From NCBI GenBank assembly GCA_021788955.1, contig JAJYKC010000009.1, positions 1 to 14,191 on the forward strand: a stretch of DNA of 14,191 nt. The letters run 5' to 3'. Below the pieces are notes generated by a model. It was given only the letters and a program-made list of their open reading frames with translations, made no database searches and was not told the origin of the DNA. Source of the DNA: Acidobacteriota bacterium (GTDB taxonomy: Bacteria > Acidobacteriota > Terriglobia > Bryobacterales > Bryobacteraceae). Positions 6,787 to 14,191 of the stretch are shown piece after piece. A program made the translations under genes and the position numbers. Numbering within the stretch: the stretch's first letter is position 1; every line of letters starts with the position of its first letter.

Positions 6787-8505
6787 ATGAAACGAGTTGT
6801 CGTCGATCCCATCACGCGCATTGAAGGCCATCTCCGCATCGAGGCGATGCTAAATGACCATAACGTCATCGAGAACGCCGCCTCGACCGGCACCATGTGG
6901 CGCGGCATCGAGGTAATTCTCGAAGGCCGCGATCCTCGCGACGCCTGGGCGTTCTGCGAACGCATCTGCGGCGTCTGCACCACCGTTCACGCCCTCGCCT
7001 CGGTCCGGGCCGTCGAAAACGCGCTCGCAATCGATGTCCCGCGCAACGCGCAAATCATCCGCAACATCATGGAGCTGACGCAGTACGTGCAGGACCACGT
7101 CATCCACTTCTATCACCTGCACGCGCTCGACTGGGTGGACGTGGTCTCGGCGCTCAAGGCCAATCCCAAAGCCACCGCCGATCTCGCTCAGACCGTTTCT
7201 CCACACTGGCCCACGTCCACCCCAGGCTACTTCACCGACATCCAGAGCACGCTGAAAAAGTTCGTTGAAAGCGGGCAGCTCGGCATTTTCCAGAACGCCT
7301 ACTGGGGCCATCCGGCCTACAAACTTCCGCCCGAAGCGAACCTGATGGCGGTGGCGCACTATCTGGAGGCTCTCCGCTGGCAGAAGGACATCATCAAGAT
7401 CCACACTGTCTTCGGCGGCAAGAATCCCCACCCCCACTATCAGGTCGGCGGCGTTGCTTCGGCGATCTCGTTAAACGGGGACAATGCCATCAACATTGAG
7501 CGGCTAAACCTGGTTGGCAAGTTGATTAAGGACGCCGACGCTTTCGTCAATGGCGTCTACATTCCCGATCTGCTCGCAGTCGCTTCCTTCTATCCGGAGT
7601 GGACGAAGTACGGCGGCGGCCTGGGCAGTTTCATGTCCTACGGCGACATCCCGCAAAACGGCTTGAACGATCCTACCCATTTCCGCTTCCCGCGCGGCGT
7701 GGTCCTGAACAAGAACCTCGCGGAAGTTCTTCCAGTCGATCTTGCCGACCCCGAACAAGTCCGCGAGGAAGTCACCCACTCCTGGTACACCTACCCCAAC
7801 GGCCAACAGGCGCTGCATCCCTGGGACGGTGTTACCGAACCCAATTACACTGGTCCGAAGCCGCCCTATCAGCAGTTGGACGAGAACGCCAAGTACTCCT
7901 GGCTGAAGAGCCCGCGTTGGAAGGGTCATGCGGTCGAGGTCGGCCCACTTGCCCGGATGATCGTAGGCTACGCTTCGGGAAATACGGAGATCAAGGAAGT
8001 CGTCAACGACGCGCTCGGACGGCTGAAGGTCGACGCCTCGGCGTTGTTCTCCACTCTCGGCCGGACGGCGGCGCGGGGCCTGGAAACCAAGCTCGCTGTC
8101 GGGTGGCTGCAGGCGGAATACGACCGTCTGCTGGCCAACCTCAAAAGCGGCGACACCACCACCGCCGACACCACGAAGTTCTCCCCCTCCACCTGGCCCA
8201 CAGACGCCAAGGGATTCGGCTTCACTGAGGCCCCGCGGGGAAGCCTCGGCCACTGGGTCAAAATTCACGAGGGCAAGATCGCCCGATACCAGATCGTGGT
8301 TCCCTCCACCTGGAACGCTTCGCCCAAGGACGCCCAAGGCCAGCACGGCGCCTACGAAGCGGCCCTGATGGGCACTCCGATGGCCGATCCGCAGCGTCCG
8401 GTTGAAATCCTGCGGACGATCCATTCGTTCGATCCGTGCCTGGCCTGCGCCTCGCATGTTATTGGTCCGGACGGCCGCAAACTGGCCGAAATCGTCGTTC
8501 GATAA
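6787..8505 (+). CDS. hyaB: Uptake [NiFe]-hydrogenase large (catalytic) subunit
   Basis: This 572-residue subunit carries the Ni-Fe(CN)2CO site that splits H2 on the outer face of the cytoplasmic membrane. It begins with the typical '[14 protein letters not shown]' (4-17). The N-terminal metal motif '[10 protein letters not shown]' gives ligands C61 and C64, and the C-terminal 'DPCLACASH' (549-557) gives C551 and C554. After H557 a 15-residue tail ([15 protein letters not shown]) remains, which the HyaD endopeptidase must remove after nickel insertion. Long stretches such as '[20 protein letters not shown]' and '[14 protein letters not shown]' follow E. coli HyaB closely. It lacks its own export signal and is expected to ride out with HyaA through Tat. 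It starts 8 bases after the hyaA stop with a GAGGTG ribosome site overlapping that stop. An extra Cys (C57) sits four residues before C61. Confidence 0.98.
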   Translation: MKRVVVDPITRIEGHLRIEAMLNDHNVIENAASTGTMWRGIEVILEGRDPRDAWAFCERICGVCTTVHALASVRAVENALAIDVPRNAQIIRNIMELTQYVQDHVIHFYHLHALDWVDVVSALKANPKATADLAQTVSPHWPTSTPGYFTDIQSTLKKFVESGQLGIFQNAYWGHPAYKLPPEANLMAVAHYLEALRWQKDIIKIHTVFGGKNPHPHYQVGGVASAISLNGDNAINIERLNLVGKLIKDADAFVNGVYIPDLLAVASFYPEWTKYGGGLGSFMSYGDIPQNGLNDPTHFRFPRGVVLNKNLAEVLPVDLADPEQVREEVTHSWYTYPNGQQALHPWDGVTEPNYTGPKPPYQQLDENAKYSWLKSPRWKGHAVEVGPLARMIVGYASGNTEIKEVVNDALGRLKVDASALFSTLGRTAARGLETKLAVGWLQAEYDRLLANLKSGDTTTADTTKFSPSTWPTDAKGFGFTEAPRGSLGHWVKIHEGKIARYQIVVPSTWNASPKDAQGQHGAYEAALMGTPMADPQRPVEILRTIHSFDPCLACASHVIGPDGRKLAEIVVR

Positions 8506-8511
8506 AGGAGG
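8504..8511 (+). promoter_or_regulatory. Perfect Shine-Dalgarno of hyaC overlapping the hyaB stop
   Basis: AAAGGAGG begins inside the hyaB TAA stop codon and lies six bases before the hyaC ATG at 8518. This full anti-16S match is the strongest ribosome site of the operon and ties hyaC translation to the end of hyaB. Confidence 0.85.
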
Positions 8512-8517
8512 CCGCTT

Positions 8518-9237
8518 ATGTCGACGAGAACCTTGCATCTCGGCATCTCCGGTTGCCGTTACGGCCGCAAGTACGTCTGGGAGTTGCCCATCCGGCTCAT
8601 CCATTGGGTGAACGTGCTGGCCCTCGCCACGCTGTTCGCCACCGGACTCTATATTGCGTTCCCGCAGCTCTCTCCCGCCGGCGAGGCGTACAAGCACTTC
8701 GTCATGGGCCGCGTCCGGGAAATTCATTTCGGAGCCGGCATGGTATTTCTGGTCGGCTTCCTTCTACGGATCTACTGGTTCTACATGGGAAACGACTATG
8801 CCCGCTCCGGTTTCCCCTTCGTCTGGCGCGTGACTTGGTGGCGCGACCTCACCCGCCAGGCAGCCGCCTACCTGAAACTGGAGCGTGGCCACGTCCACCT
8901 GGGCCATAACGCACTTGCCGGCCTCGCCTATACTGTGTTCGTGATCGGCCTCGGCTGGGCGCAGATCATCACCGGCTTCGCGCTGTATTCCGAGAACCGG
9001 CCGGGCGGCTTCTGGGACCATCTTGTGGGCTGGGTGATTCCGCTGATGGGCGGTTCCTACCGCCTGCACATGTGGCACCATCTGTTCGCCTGGGGCTTCG
9101 TGGTGTTCTTCGTCCTGCACGTCTACATCGTGCTCTACGACACCGCGCAGTACCGGAACGGGCTGCTTTCTTCGATCGTGTCGGGCTTCAAGTTCTACGA
9201 GGAGGGTGACCTTGATCCCGGTAACTGGGTCAGCTAA
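8518..9237 (+). CDS. hyaC: Hydrogenase-linked b-type cytochrome
   Basis: HyaC is the membrane di-haem cytochrome b that anchors the hydrogenase and passes electrons from its distal FeS cluster to the quinone pool. The 239-residue product has the family layout. 'WELPIRLIHWVNVLAL' (21-36) leads into helix one with H29. 'REIHFGAGMVF' (68-77) brings H70. The fourth-helix region 'HMWHHLFAWGFVVFFVLHVY' (184-203) brings H187/H188 and H201 as the second axial pair. Four hydrophobic segments lie at about 27-48, 68-90, 132-156 and 188-207. The order after hyaA-hyaB is the normal one. Its last codons overlap the start of hyaD, so translation is probably coupled. Confidence 0.95.
   Translation: MSTRTLHLGISGCRYGRKYVWELPIRLIHWVNVLALATLFATGLYIAFPQLSPAGEAYKHFVMGRVREIHFGAGMVFLVGFLLRIYWFYMGNDYARSGFPFVWRVTWWRDLTRQAAAYLKLERGHVHLGHNALAGLAYTVFVIGLGWAQIITGFALYSENRPGGFWDHLVGWVIPLMGGSYRLHMWHHLFAWGFVVFFVLHVYIVLYDTAQYRNGLLSSIVSGFKFYEEGDLDPGNWVS
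9200..9205 (+). promoter_or_regulatory. AGGAGG ribosome site deciding the hyaD start
   Basis: AGGAGG inside the end of hyaC touches the GTG at 9206 with no spacing but lies six bases before the in-frame TTG at 9212. Normal spacing therefore favours TTG 9212 as the hyaD start. Confidence 0.6.
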
Positions 9238-9769
9238 AGTAAAATCCCGTGAGCGGAAGCCGCGGCTCCCTTCGGTTGCGGCGCCGCTTCTCGTGCTGGG
9301 CGTCGGCAATGCGCTGTTGACCGACGATGCGGCCGGCTTGGTGATGCTCGAAGAACTGGCACGTGACACCGGCAATGACAATGCAGTCGAGTATCTCGAC
9401 GGCGGGACGCAGGGCCTCGCTCTCATGGGCTGGCTTAGCGGCCGCAAGGCCGTGGTTCTGCTCGATGCCGTCTCCCTCGGCAGCGCACCGGGCACGCTTC
9501 ACGTCCTGCGGTTCCCGTTCGTCCACCCGATGCCCCGAGCCACCACCGCGCACGAAGGCAGCGGCGCCGAACTGCTTCGCTTCGCCGCCCTGGTGGACGA
9601 GTTACCGGAACAGGCTTGGATCATCGGCATCGAAGCCGGGTGCGTGCGCACCGGCATCGGCCTTTCCGGCCCCGTGACGGCCGCCATCCCGCGCGCCGTA
9701 ACCGCCGTGCGCGGCCTCATTTCCAACCTCAAACAGGAGTATTGCGATGTGCCTGGCGATCCCCGGTAA
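9212..9769 (+). CDS. hyaD: Hydrogenase maturation endopeptidase (HyaD/HybD family)
   Basis: HyaD removes the C-terminal tail of the large subunit once nickel is in place, letting the active site close. The 185-residue product contains the M52-family core. 'LGVGNALLTDDAAGL' holds the first metal-site acid, D39, which is Glu16 in HybD but Asp in HycI. 'VVLLDAVSLG' holds D85, and 'AHEGSGAELL' holds H114, matching the nickel-site residues of HybD. The start is ambiguous: GTG 9206 is two codons upstream but abuts the AGGAGG, while TTG 9212 is correctly spaced. Either way the gene begins inside hyaC and carries about 20 residues before the conserved core. It overlaps hypC by 23 bases at its end. 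Specificity for HyaB is inferred from its place in the operon. Confidence 0.92.
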   Translation: MIPVTGSAKVKSRERKPRLPSVAAPLLVLGVGNALLTDDAAGLVMLEELARDTGNDNAVEYLDGGTQGLALMGWLSGRKAVVLLDAVSLGSAPGTLHVLRFPFVHPMPRATTAHEGSGAELLRFAALVDELPEQAWIIGIEAGCVRTGIGLSGPVTAAIPRAVTAVRGLISNLKQEYCDVPGDPR

Positions 9770-9989
9770 GATCCTCGACGCCGAACAGATAGGTGACAAC
9801 CGTGTCGGCCGCGTCCAGTTCGGCGGCATCACCCGTCAGGCGTATCTCGACTGGGTACCGGAAGCGCAGCCTGGCGATTTCGTGATGGTGCACGTCGGCT
9901 TCGCCATTAGCCGCGTCGACGAGGCCGAAGCCCGGCGCACCTATGAAATCCTCGAGCAGATGGGCCTGCTGGAGGACCCTGGGGAGTGA
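9747..9989 (+). CDS. hypC: Hydrogenase maturation chaperone HypC
   Basis: HypC carries the growing Fe(CN)2CO unit with HypD and delivers it to the large-subunit precursor. The 80-residue product starts with the invariant 'MCLAIPGKI', in which C2 (exposed after Met removal) holds the iron. It continues with '[20 protein letters not shown]' (43-62), the usual OB-fold-like core followed by a C-terminal helix. AGGAG at 9735-9739 lies seven bases before the ATG. It overlaps hyaD by 23 bases and hypD by four, so the three are very likely translated in a coupled way. A larger operon-specific paralogue (HybG/HoxL type) is not seen, so this single copy probably serves both general and specific roles here. 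Confidence 0.96.
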   Translation: MCLAIPGKILDAEQIGDNRVGRVQFGGITRQAYLDWVPEAQPGDFVMVHVGFAISRVDEAEARRTYEILEQMGLLEDPGE

Positions 9990-11086
9990 AGTACCTCGAT
10001 GAATATCGCGATGCCTCGATCGCCCGCGCCCTCGCCGGCTCGGTCGCCCGCCGCGTCACGCGTCCCTGGGTGCTGATGGAGATCTGCGGCGGCCAGACGC
10101 ACACCCTCATGAAGTACGGCATCGACCAGATGCTGCCGCCGGAAGTCGAATTGGTCCACGGGCCCGGCTGCCCGGTCTGCGTCACTCCACTCGAGGTTGT
10201 CGACAAGGCCATCACGATCGCCTCGCGCCCGAACGTCACCTTCGTCTCCTACGGCGACATGCTGCGAGTCCCCGGCTCTCGGCTGGATCTATTCCGCGTT
10301 AAAGCCGGCGGCGGCGATGTGCGCATCGCTTATTCGCCCATGGAAGCCGTGCGTGTGGCGCGCGAACACCCCGGGCGCCAGGTCGTCTTCTTCGCCGTCG
10401 GTTTTGAAACAACCGCGCCGGCTAACGCGATGGCGGTTTTGCAGGCCGCTCGCGAAGGCCTGCGGAATTTCTCGATGCTGGCTTCGCATGTCCTCGTCCC
10501 GCCCGCCATCCGCGCTCTGCTCGACTCTCCCGGCAACCGCGTCCAGGGTTTCATCGCTCCCGGCCACGTCTGCACCGTCATGGGGTATCGCGAATACCTT
10601 CCCCTGGCAGATCAATACCGCGTCCCGTTTGTCGTCGGCGGATTCGAACCGGTGGATCTGCTCGAAGCAATCCGCATGCTGGTGGCGCAACTCGAAGAAG
10701 GCCGCGCGGAAGTGGAGAACCAGTACGTGCGATCAGTCACTCGCGACGGCAACCGGGGAGCCCAAGAGGCCTTGTCTCGCGTCTTCGAAGTCGCGGACCG
10801 CAAGTGGCGCGGCATCGGCGAAATTCCGCTGAGCGGCCTACGCATCCGGGATGAGTACGCCGCCTGGGACGCCGAACGGGTTTACGACGTCGAGTCGCTT
10901 CGCGTCGATGAACCGGCGCAGTGTATCGCAGGCGAAGTGCTCAAGGGAATGAAGAAGCCGGTCGATTGCGCGGCCTTCGGCACTGTTTGTACGCCCGAGA
11001 ATCCGCTCGGCGCGCCGATGGTTTCCGCCGAAGGCGCTTGCGCCGCCTACTACAGCTATCGCAGGAACCTTGTATGCATCGGATGA
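9986..11086 (+). CDS. hypD: Hydrogenase maturation Fe-S scaffold HypD
   Basis: HypD is the redox-active [4Fe-4S] protein on which, with HypC, the CN and CO ligands are placed on iron. The 366-residue product has all landmarks. '[16 protein letters not shown]' (32-47) includes C34, and '[11 protein letters not shown]' (58-68) has C62 and C65. '[10 protein letters not shown]' (139-148) and '[10 protein letters not shown]' (191-200) follow. The C-terminal cysteine-rich part (C313, C328, C335, C352) binds the cluster. It starts with GTG at 9986 in a GTGA overlap with the hypC stop; GGAGGA lies nine bases upstream. An extra Cys (C364) is third from the end. Its last 13 bases overlap the preferred hypE start. 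Confidence 0.97.
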   Translation: MKYLDEYRDASIARALAGSVARRVTRPWVLMEICGGQTHTLMKYGIDQMLPPEVELVHGPGCPVCVTPLEVVDKAITIASRPNVTFVSYGDMLRVPGSRLDLFRVKAGGGDVRIAYSPMEAVRVAREHPGRQVVFFAVGFETTAPANAMAVLQAAREGLRNFSMLASHVLVPPAIRALLDSPGNRVQGFIAPGHVCTVMGYREYLPLADQYRVPFVVGGFEPVDLLEAIRMLVAQLEEGRAEVENQYVRSVTRDGNRGAQEALSRVFEVADRKWRGIGEIPLSGLRIRDEYAAWDAERVYDVESLRVDEPAQCIAGEVLKGMKKPVDCAAFGTVCTPENPLGAPMVSAEGACAAYYSYRRNLVCIG

Positions 11087-12084
11087 CCGTCCTGCTCGGC
11101 CATGGCAGCGGCGGCAAGCTTAGCGCGGAACTGATGCGGGATGTTTTCCTGCCCGCGTTTTCCAACCCGATCCTCGGCCGGATGGAGGACCAGGCGATCG
11201 TCGAAGTCAATGGCACGCGCCTCGCCTTCACCACCGACACGTTCGTCGTCAAGCCGCTGTTTTTCCGCGGCGGCGACATCGGCTCGCTCGCTGTGCACGG
11301 CACCATCAACGATCTCGCCATGGGCGGCGCCCGCCCCCTGTTCCTGAGCACAGCGTTCGTGCTGGAAGAAGGTCTGGAAATCGATACGCTCCGGCGCGTC
11401 GCGCAGTCGCTCGCCGCCGCGGCTACAAGTGTCGGAGTCACCATCGTCACCGGCGATACCAAGGTGGTGGAGAAGGGAAGCGGGGATCAGCTTTTCATCA
11501 ACACCACCGGTATCGGCCTCGCGCCGGAGGGTCTGAACCTCTCCGCCGGCCACGCGCGGCCCGGCGATGCGGTCATCCTCAGCGGCCCGATCGGCGACCA
11601 TGGCATCGCGATTCTGTCACAACGCGAAGGGCTGGAATTCGAGTGCCCCATATCGAGCGATTCGGCCCCGCTCCACACATTGGTCGAAGCAATGCTCGCC
11701 GCAAGCAGCGAGATCCGCTGCCTGCGCGACCCCACGCGCGGCGGCGTCTCCAGCACGCTCAACGAAATCGCGGCGCAGTCCCGCGTAAGCATCCAGATCG
11801 AGGAAAAGGCGATCCCGGTCCGCGAAGAGGTTCGCGGCGCCTGCGAACTGCTTGGCCTCGATCCTCTCTACGTCGCCAATGAAGGCAAACTCGTCGCCAT
11901 CGCCGCCCCCTCCGCCGCGGACACGATCGTCGCGGCCATGCAGGCGCATCCGCTCGGGCGCGAGGCTCGAGTCATCGGCCGCGTGAACGACGGCCACCCC
12001 GGCCTGGTCACACTGCGAACCGTGTTCGGCTCGACGCGCATCGTGGACATGCTCGCCGGGGACCAACTTCCGCGCATCTGCTGA
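11074..12084 (+). CDS. hypE: Hydrogenase maturation factor HypE
   Basis: HypE receives the carbamoyl group from HypF on its C-terminal cysteine and dehydrates it with ATP to a thiocyanate, the CN donor for the HypCD iron. The 336-residue product belongs to the PurM/AIR-synthetase-like fold. Visible landmarks are '[12 protein letters not shown]' (9-20), '[14 protein letters not shown]' (77-90), '[11 protein letters not shown]' (125-135), '[15 protein letters not shown]' (219-233) and the required C-terminal 'PRIC', with C336 the acceptor. The frame is open upstream inside hypD, but the family start is here. ATG 11074 has AGGA eight bases upstream; ATG 11083, in an ATGA overlap with the hypD stop, is the alternative. 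hypA follows after four bases. Confidence 0.97.
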   Translation: MHRMTVLLGHGSGGKLSAELMRDVFLPAFSNPILGRMEDQAIVEVNGTRLAFTTDTFVVKPLFFRGGDIGSLAVHGTINDLAMGGARPLFLSTAFVLEEGLEIDTLRRVAQSLAAAATSVGVTIVTGDTKVVEKGSGDQLFINTTGIGLAPEGLNLSAGHARPGDAVILSGPIGDHGIAILSQREGLEFECPISSDSAPLHTLVEAMLAASSEIRCLRDPTRGGVSSTLNEIAAQSRVSIQIEEKAIPVREEVRGACELLGLDPLYVANEGKLVAIAAPSAADTIVAAMQAHPLGREARVIGRVNDGHPGLVTLRTVFGSTRIVDMLAGDQLPRIC

Positions 12085-12088
12085 CTTC

Positions 12089-12334
12089 ATGCACGAGTTG
12101 TCCATCGCCACGGCGATCCTCGATCAGGCGCGCGAGCAGTGGGATCTGCGGCCTGGCGAGCGCCTTTCCAAAATCGGCCTCCGCCTCGGCGGCTTCGCGG
12201 GCGTGGACGTCAACTCGCTGACCTTCTGCTTCGAAGCGCTCGCCAAAGACACCGAGTTCGCCTCCGTTACTCTGGAAATTGAGCACACCGCGCAAGACGA
12301 GCTACAAATGGCCTTCCTGGAGTTCGACGAATGA
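12089..12334 (+). CDS. hypA: Nickel-insertion protein HypA lacking the zinc-ribbon domain
   Basis: HypA, with HypB, delivers nickel to the hydrogenase large subunit. The N-terminal nickel site 'MHELSIA' (H2, E3) is intact, as are the fold segments 'SKIGLRLGGFAGVDVNSLTFCFEAL' (split: 27-41 and 42-51), 'VTLEIEH' (60-66) and the terminal 'DELQMAFLEFDE' (70-81). At 81 residues it is about 30-36 shorter than the usual 113-118. The gap falls exactly where the zinc ribbon with its two CxxC pairs normally sits, between 'LEIEHT' and 'DELQMAF'. C47 is the only cysteine. No frame nearby encodes the missing part; only about nine bases separate the two conserved flanks. The frame is otherwise clean and ends in an ATGA overlap with hypB, so it looks functional rather than decayed. 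An assembly deletion cannot be excluded. There is no clear Shine-Dalgarno; re-initiation after hypE is likely. Confidence 0.9.
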   Translation: MHELSIATAILDQAREQWDLRPGERLSKIGLRLGGFAGVDVNSLTFCFEALAKDTEFASVTLEIEHTAQDELQMAFLEFDE

Positions 12335-12987
12335 CGGAACGAGTCCCCCTGGAACAGAAAGTCCTCAGCGAAAACGACCGCATCGCCACTGACCTCCGCG
12401 AGAGCTTCCGCAGCAGGCGCATCGTCTGCCTGAACCTCATCAGCTCTCCGGGTTCCGGCAAGACGTCGCTACTCGAACGCACGCTCGCGCGCTTCAATCC
12501 GTCGACGCGGGTTGCCGTTCTCACCGGCGACGTCCAAACCGACAACGATGCCGCGCGTCTGGCTCCGTTCGGCTTCCCGGTCCGGCAGATCACCACCGCC
12601 GGCGCCTGTCATCTCGACGCGCGCATGATCGAGCGCGGCCTCGGCGGCTGGAATCTCGACGACTTGGACGTGCTCCTGATCGAAAATGTAGGCAATCTGG
12701 TTTGCCCGACAAGTTACGACTTAGGCGAGCAGGCCAAGATCGTCGTCCTCAGCGTCACGGAGGGCGAAGACAAGCCGCTCAAGTACCCGGGCATCTTCCG
12801 CAAGGCACGCCTCATGGTCTTGAACAAGATCGACCTGCTGCCTTACGTCCCCTTCAAACTCGACCTCGCCCGCGAGAATGCGCGCAGAATCAATCCGGAT
12901 ATCGAGATCCTGGAAACGTCCTGCTCCACCGGCGCCGGCCTCGACGAGTGGATGCGCTGGATCGCACGCCAGACACCCGCTTCCTGA
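12331..12987 (+). CDS. hypB: Nickel-insertion GTPase HypB, without N-terminal nickel-store motif
   Basis: HypB is the SIMIBI-class GTPase that works with HypA in nickel loading. The 218-residue product has the P-loop 'SSPGSGKTS' (38-46), 'LTGDVQTDNDAARL' (64-77), the metal-site 'GACHLDARMIERGL' (91-104) with C93 and H94, 'LIENVGNLVCP' (116-126) with C125, and 'NKIDLLPY' (165-172) for guanine recognition. Dimer-interface metal ligands are thus all present. It has neither the E. coli-type N-terminal CxxCGC nickel site nor a His-rich stretch, so it is a minimal HypB. It overlaps hypA by four bases (ATGA) and is the last gene of the operon that I can see. Confidence 0.97.
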   Translation: MTERVPLEQKVLSENDRIATDLRESFRSRRIVCLNLISSPGSGKTSLLERTLARFNPSTRVAVLTGDVQTDNDAARLAPFGFPVRQITTAGACHLDARMIERGLGGWNLDDLDVLLIENVGNLVCPTSYDLGEQAKIVVLSVTEGEDKPLKYPGIFRKARLMVLNKIDLLPYVPFKLDLARENARRINPDIEILETSCSTGAGLDEWMRWIARQTPAS

Positions 12988-13020
12988 GAACGCCCGTCAT
13001 CGGAGCAATGGCAAAGCTCA

Positions 13021-13131
13021 AGCGCACAGGGCCGTGAGCGGCGCCAGCCGCGCGGTTCCGTTGTGCGCGATCAAGCGAAAGATCCACAGGGTCGCGACCG
13101 GCACCAGCCGCGCGGCTCCGTTGTGCGCGAT
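13021..13131. repeat. Two-copy tandem repeat, 60-bp unit
   Basis: The stretches 13025-13071 and 13085-13131 align at an offset of exactly 60 bases with 42 of 47 positions identical. The core shared by both is CCAGCCGCGCGG-(T/C)-TCCGTTGTGCGCGAT. It lies in the 207-bp spacer between the convergent hypB and gltA. The first copy can form a small GCGGC-GCCA-GCCGC hairpin; in the second the stem is one pair shorter. A 20-residue repeat appears in any frame read through it, but no coding gene is supported there. Confidence 0.8.
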
Positions 13132-13175
13132 TCAAAAAATAGCGGCGCCGGGAAAATATCCGGTTCCGGCGCCGC
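13131..13175 (-). terminator. Rho-independent terminator of gltA
   Basis: On the minus strand a perfect 10-bp stem, GCGGCGCCGG (13175-13166) paired with CCGGCGCCGC (13151-13142), encloses a 14-base loop and is followed by TATTTTTTGAA. It begins 20 bases after the gltA stop. The plus-strand side of the stem has no T-run, so it should act mainly on gltA and not on the hydrogenase operon. Confidence 0.85.
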
Positions 13176-13194
13176 GTGGCACGAAACCGTTGCG

Positions 13195-14191
<997 letters not shown>

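Noticed and set aside
7504..8727. 407-codon open frame on the minus strand opposite hyaB/hyaC
   Set aside because: It is antisense to two strongly conserved hydrogenase genes and its composition is typical of a GC-rich shadow frame; no family motif is seen.
10921..11073. Upstream extension of hypE inside hypD
   Set aside because: It is an Arg-rich shadow of hypD; HypE homologues start at about [14 protein letters not shown].
12260..12330. Frameshift hiding the missing HypA zinc ribbon
   Set aside because: Only about nine bases lie between the two conserved flanks, so no frame can encode the missing 30-36 residues, and all frames lack CxxC pairs there.
13021..13131. CRISPR array
   Set aside because: There are only two imperfect copies in direct tandem, the variable part between them is about 13 bases, far too short for a spacer, and no cas genes are present.

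Overview
The window looks like a GC-rich, Gram-negative-type chromosome carrying an aerobic hydrogen-oxidation locus. A member of Acidobacteriota (Bryobacterales/Solibacter-like) fits best. The secreted protein at 1307-2632 resembles, from memory, a family common in acidobacterial genomes, and the left edge carries a TolB-like PD40 propeller protein. This placement is inference; no rRNA or marker gene is present to test it.

Layout. Positions 1-3060 hold ordinary chromosomal genes: the N-terminal part of a secreted TolB-like propeller protein (minus), purU formyltetrahydrofolate deformylase (minus), a secreted protein of unknown function (plus) and a small four-helix membrane protein (minus) lying just downstream of hypF. 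hypF (3082-5328, minus) is divergent from the hydrogenase operon across a 346-bp intergenic region. That region holds a candidate sigma-54 promoter and a short dyad. From 5675 to 12987 runs a tight plus-strand series, hyaA-hyaB-hyaC-hyaD-hypC-hypD-hypE-hypA-hypB, with overlaps or gaps of at most 12 bases. A convergent gltA (citrate synthase, cut by the right edge) follows. The spacer before it contains a two-copy 60-bp tandem repeat and a rho-independent terminator for gltA.

How the genes work together. HyaA and HyaB form a membrane-bound uptake [NiFe] hydrogenase. The Tat signal, the C-terminal helix and the six-cysteine proximal cluster place it with the oxygen-tolerant Hyd-1/MBH type (group 1d). 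HyaC is the cytochrome b that passes electrons to quinone. HypF, E, C and D build the Fe(CN)2CO centre, HypA and HypB insert nickel, and HyaD clips the 15-residue tail of HyaB. The locus is compact: no HyaE/HyaF (HoxO/HoxQ/HoxV)-type accessory genes lie within the window.

The strongest oddity is HypA. It is only 81 residues long, and the whole zinc-ribbon domain (the four CxxC/CxxC cysteines) is cleanly absent while the nickel-binding MHE start and the conserved ends are kept. I see no wholly new system here. The zinc-less HypA, the candidate sigma-54 control and the unknown proteins next to the locus are the points worth following.
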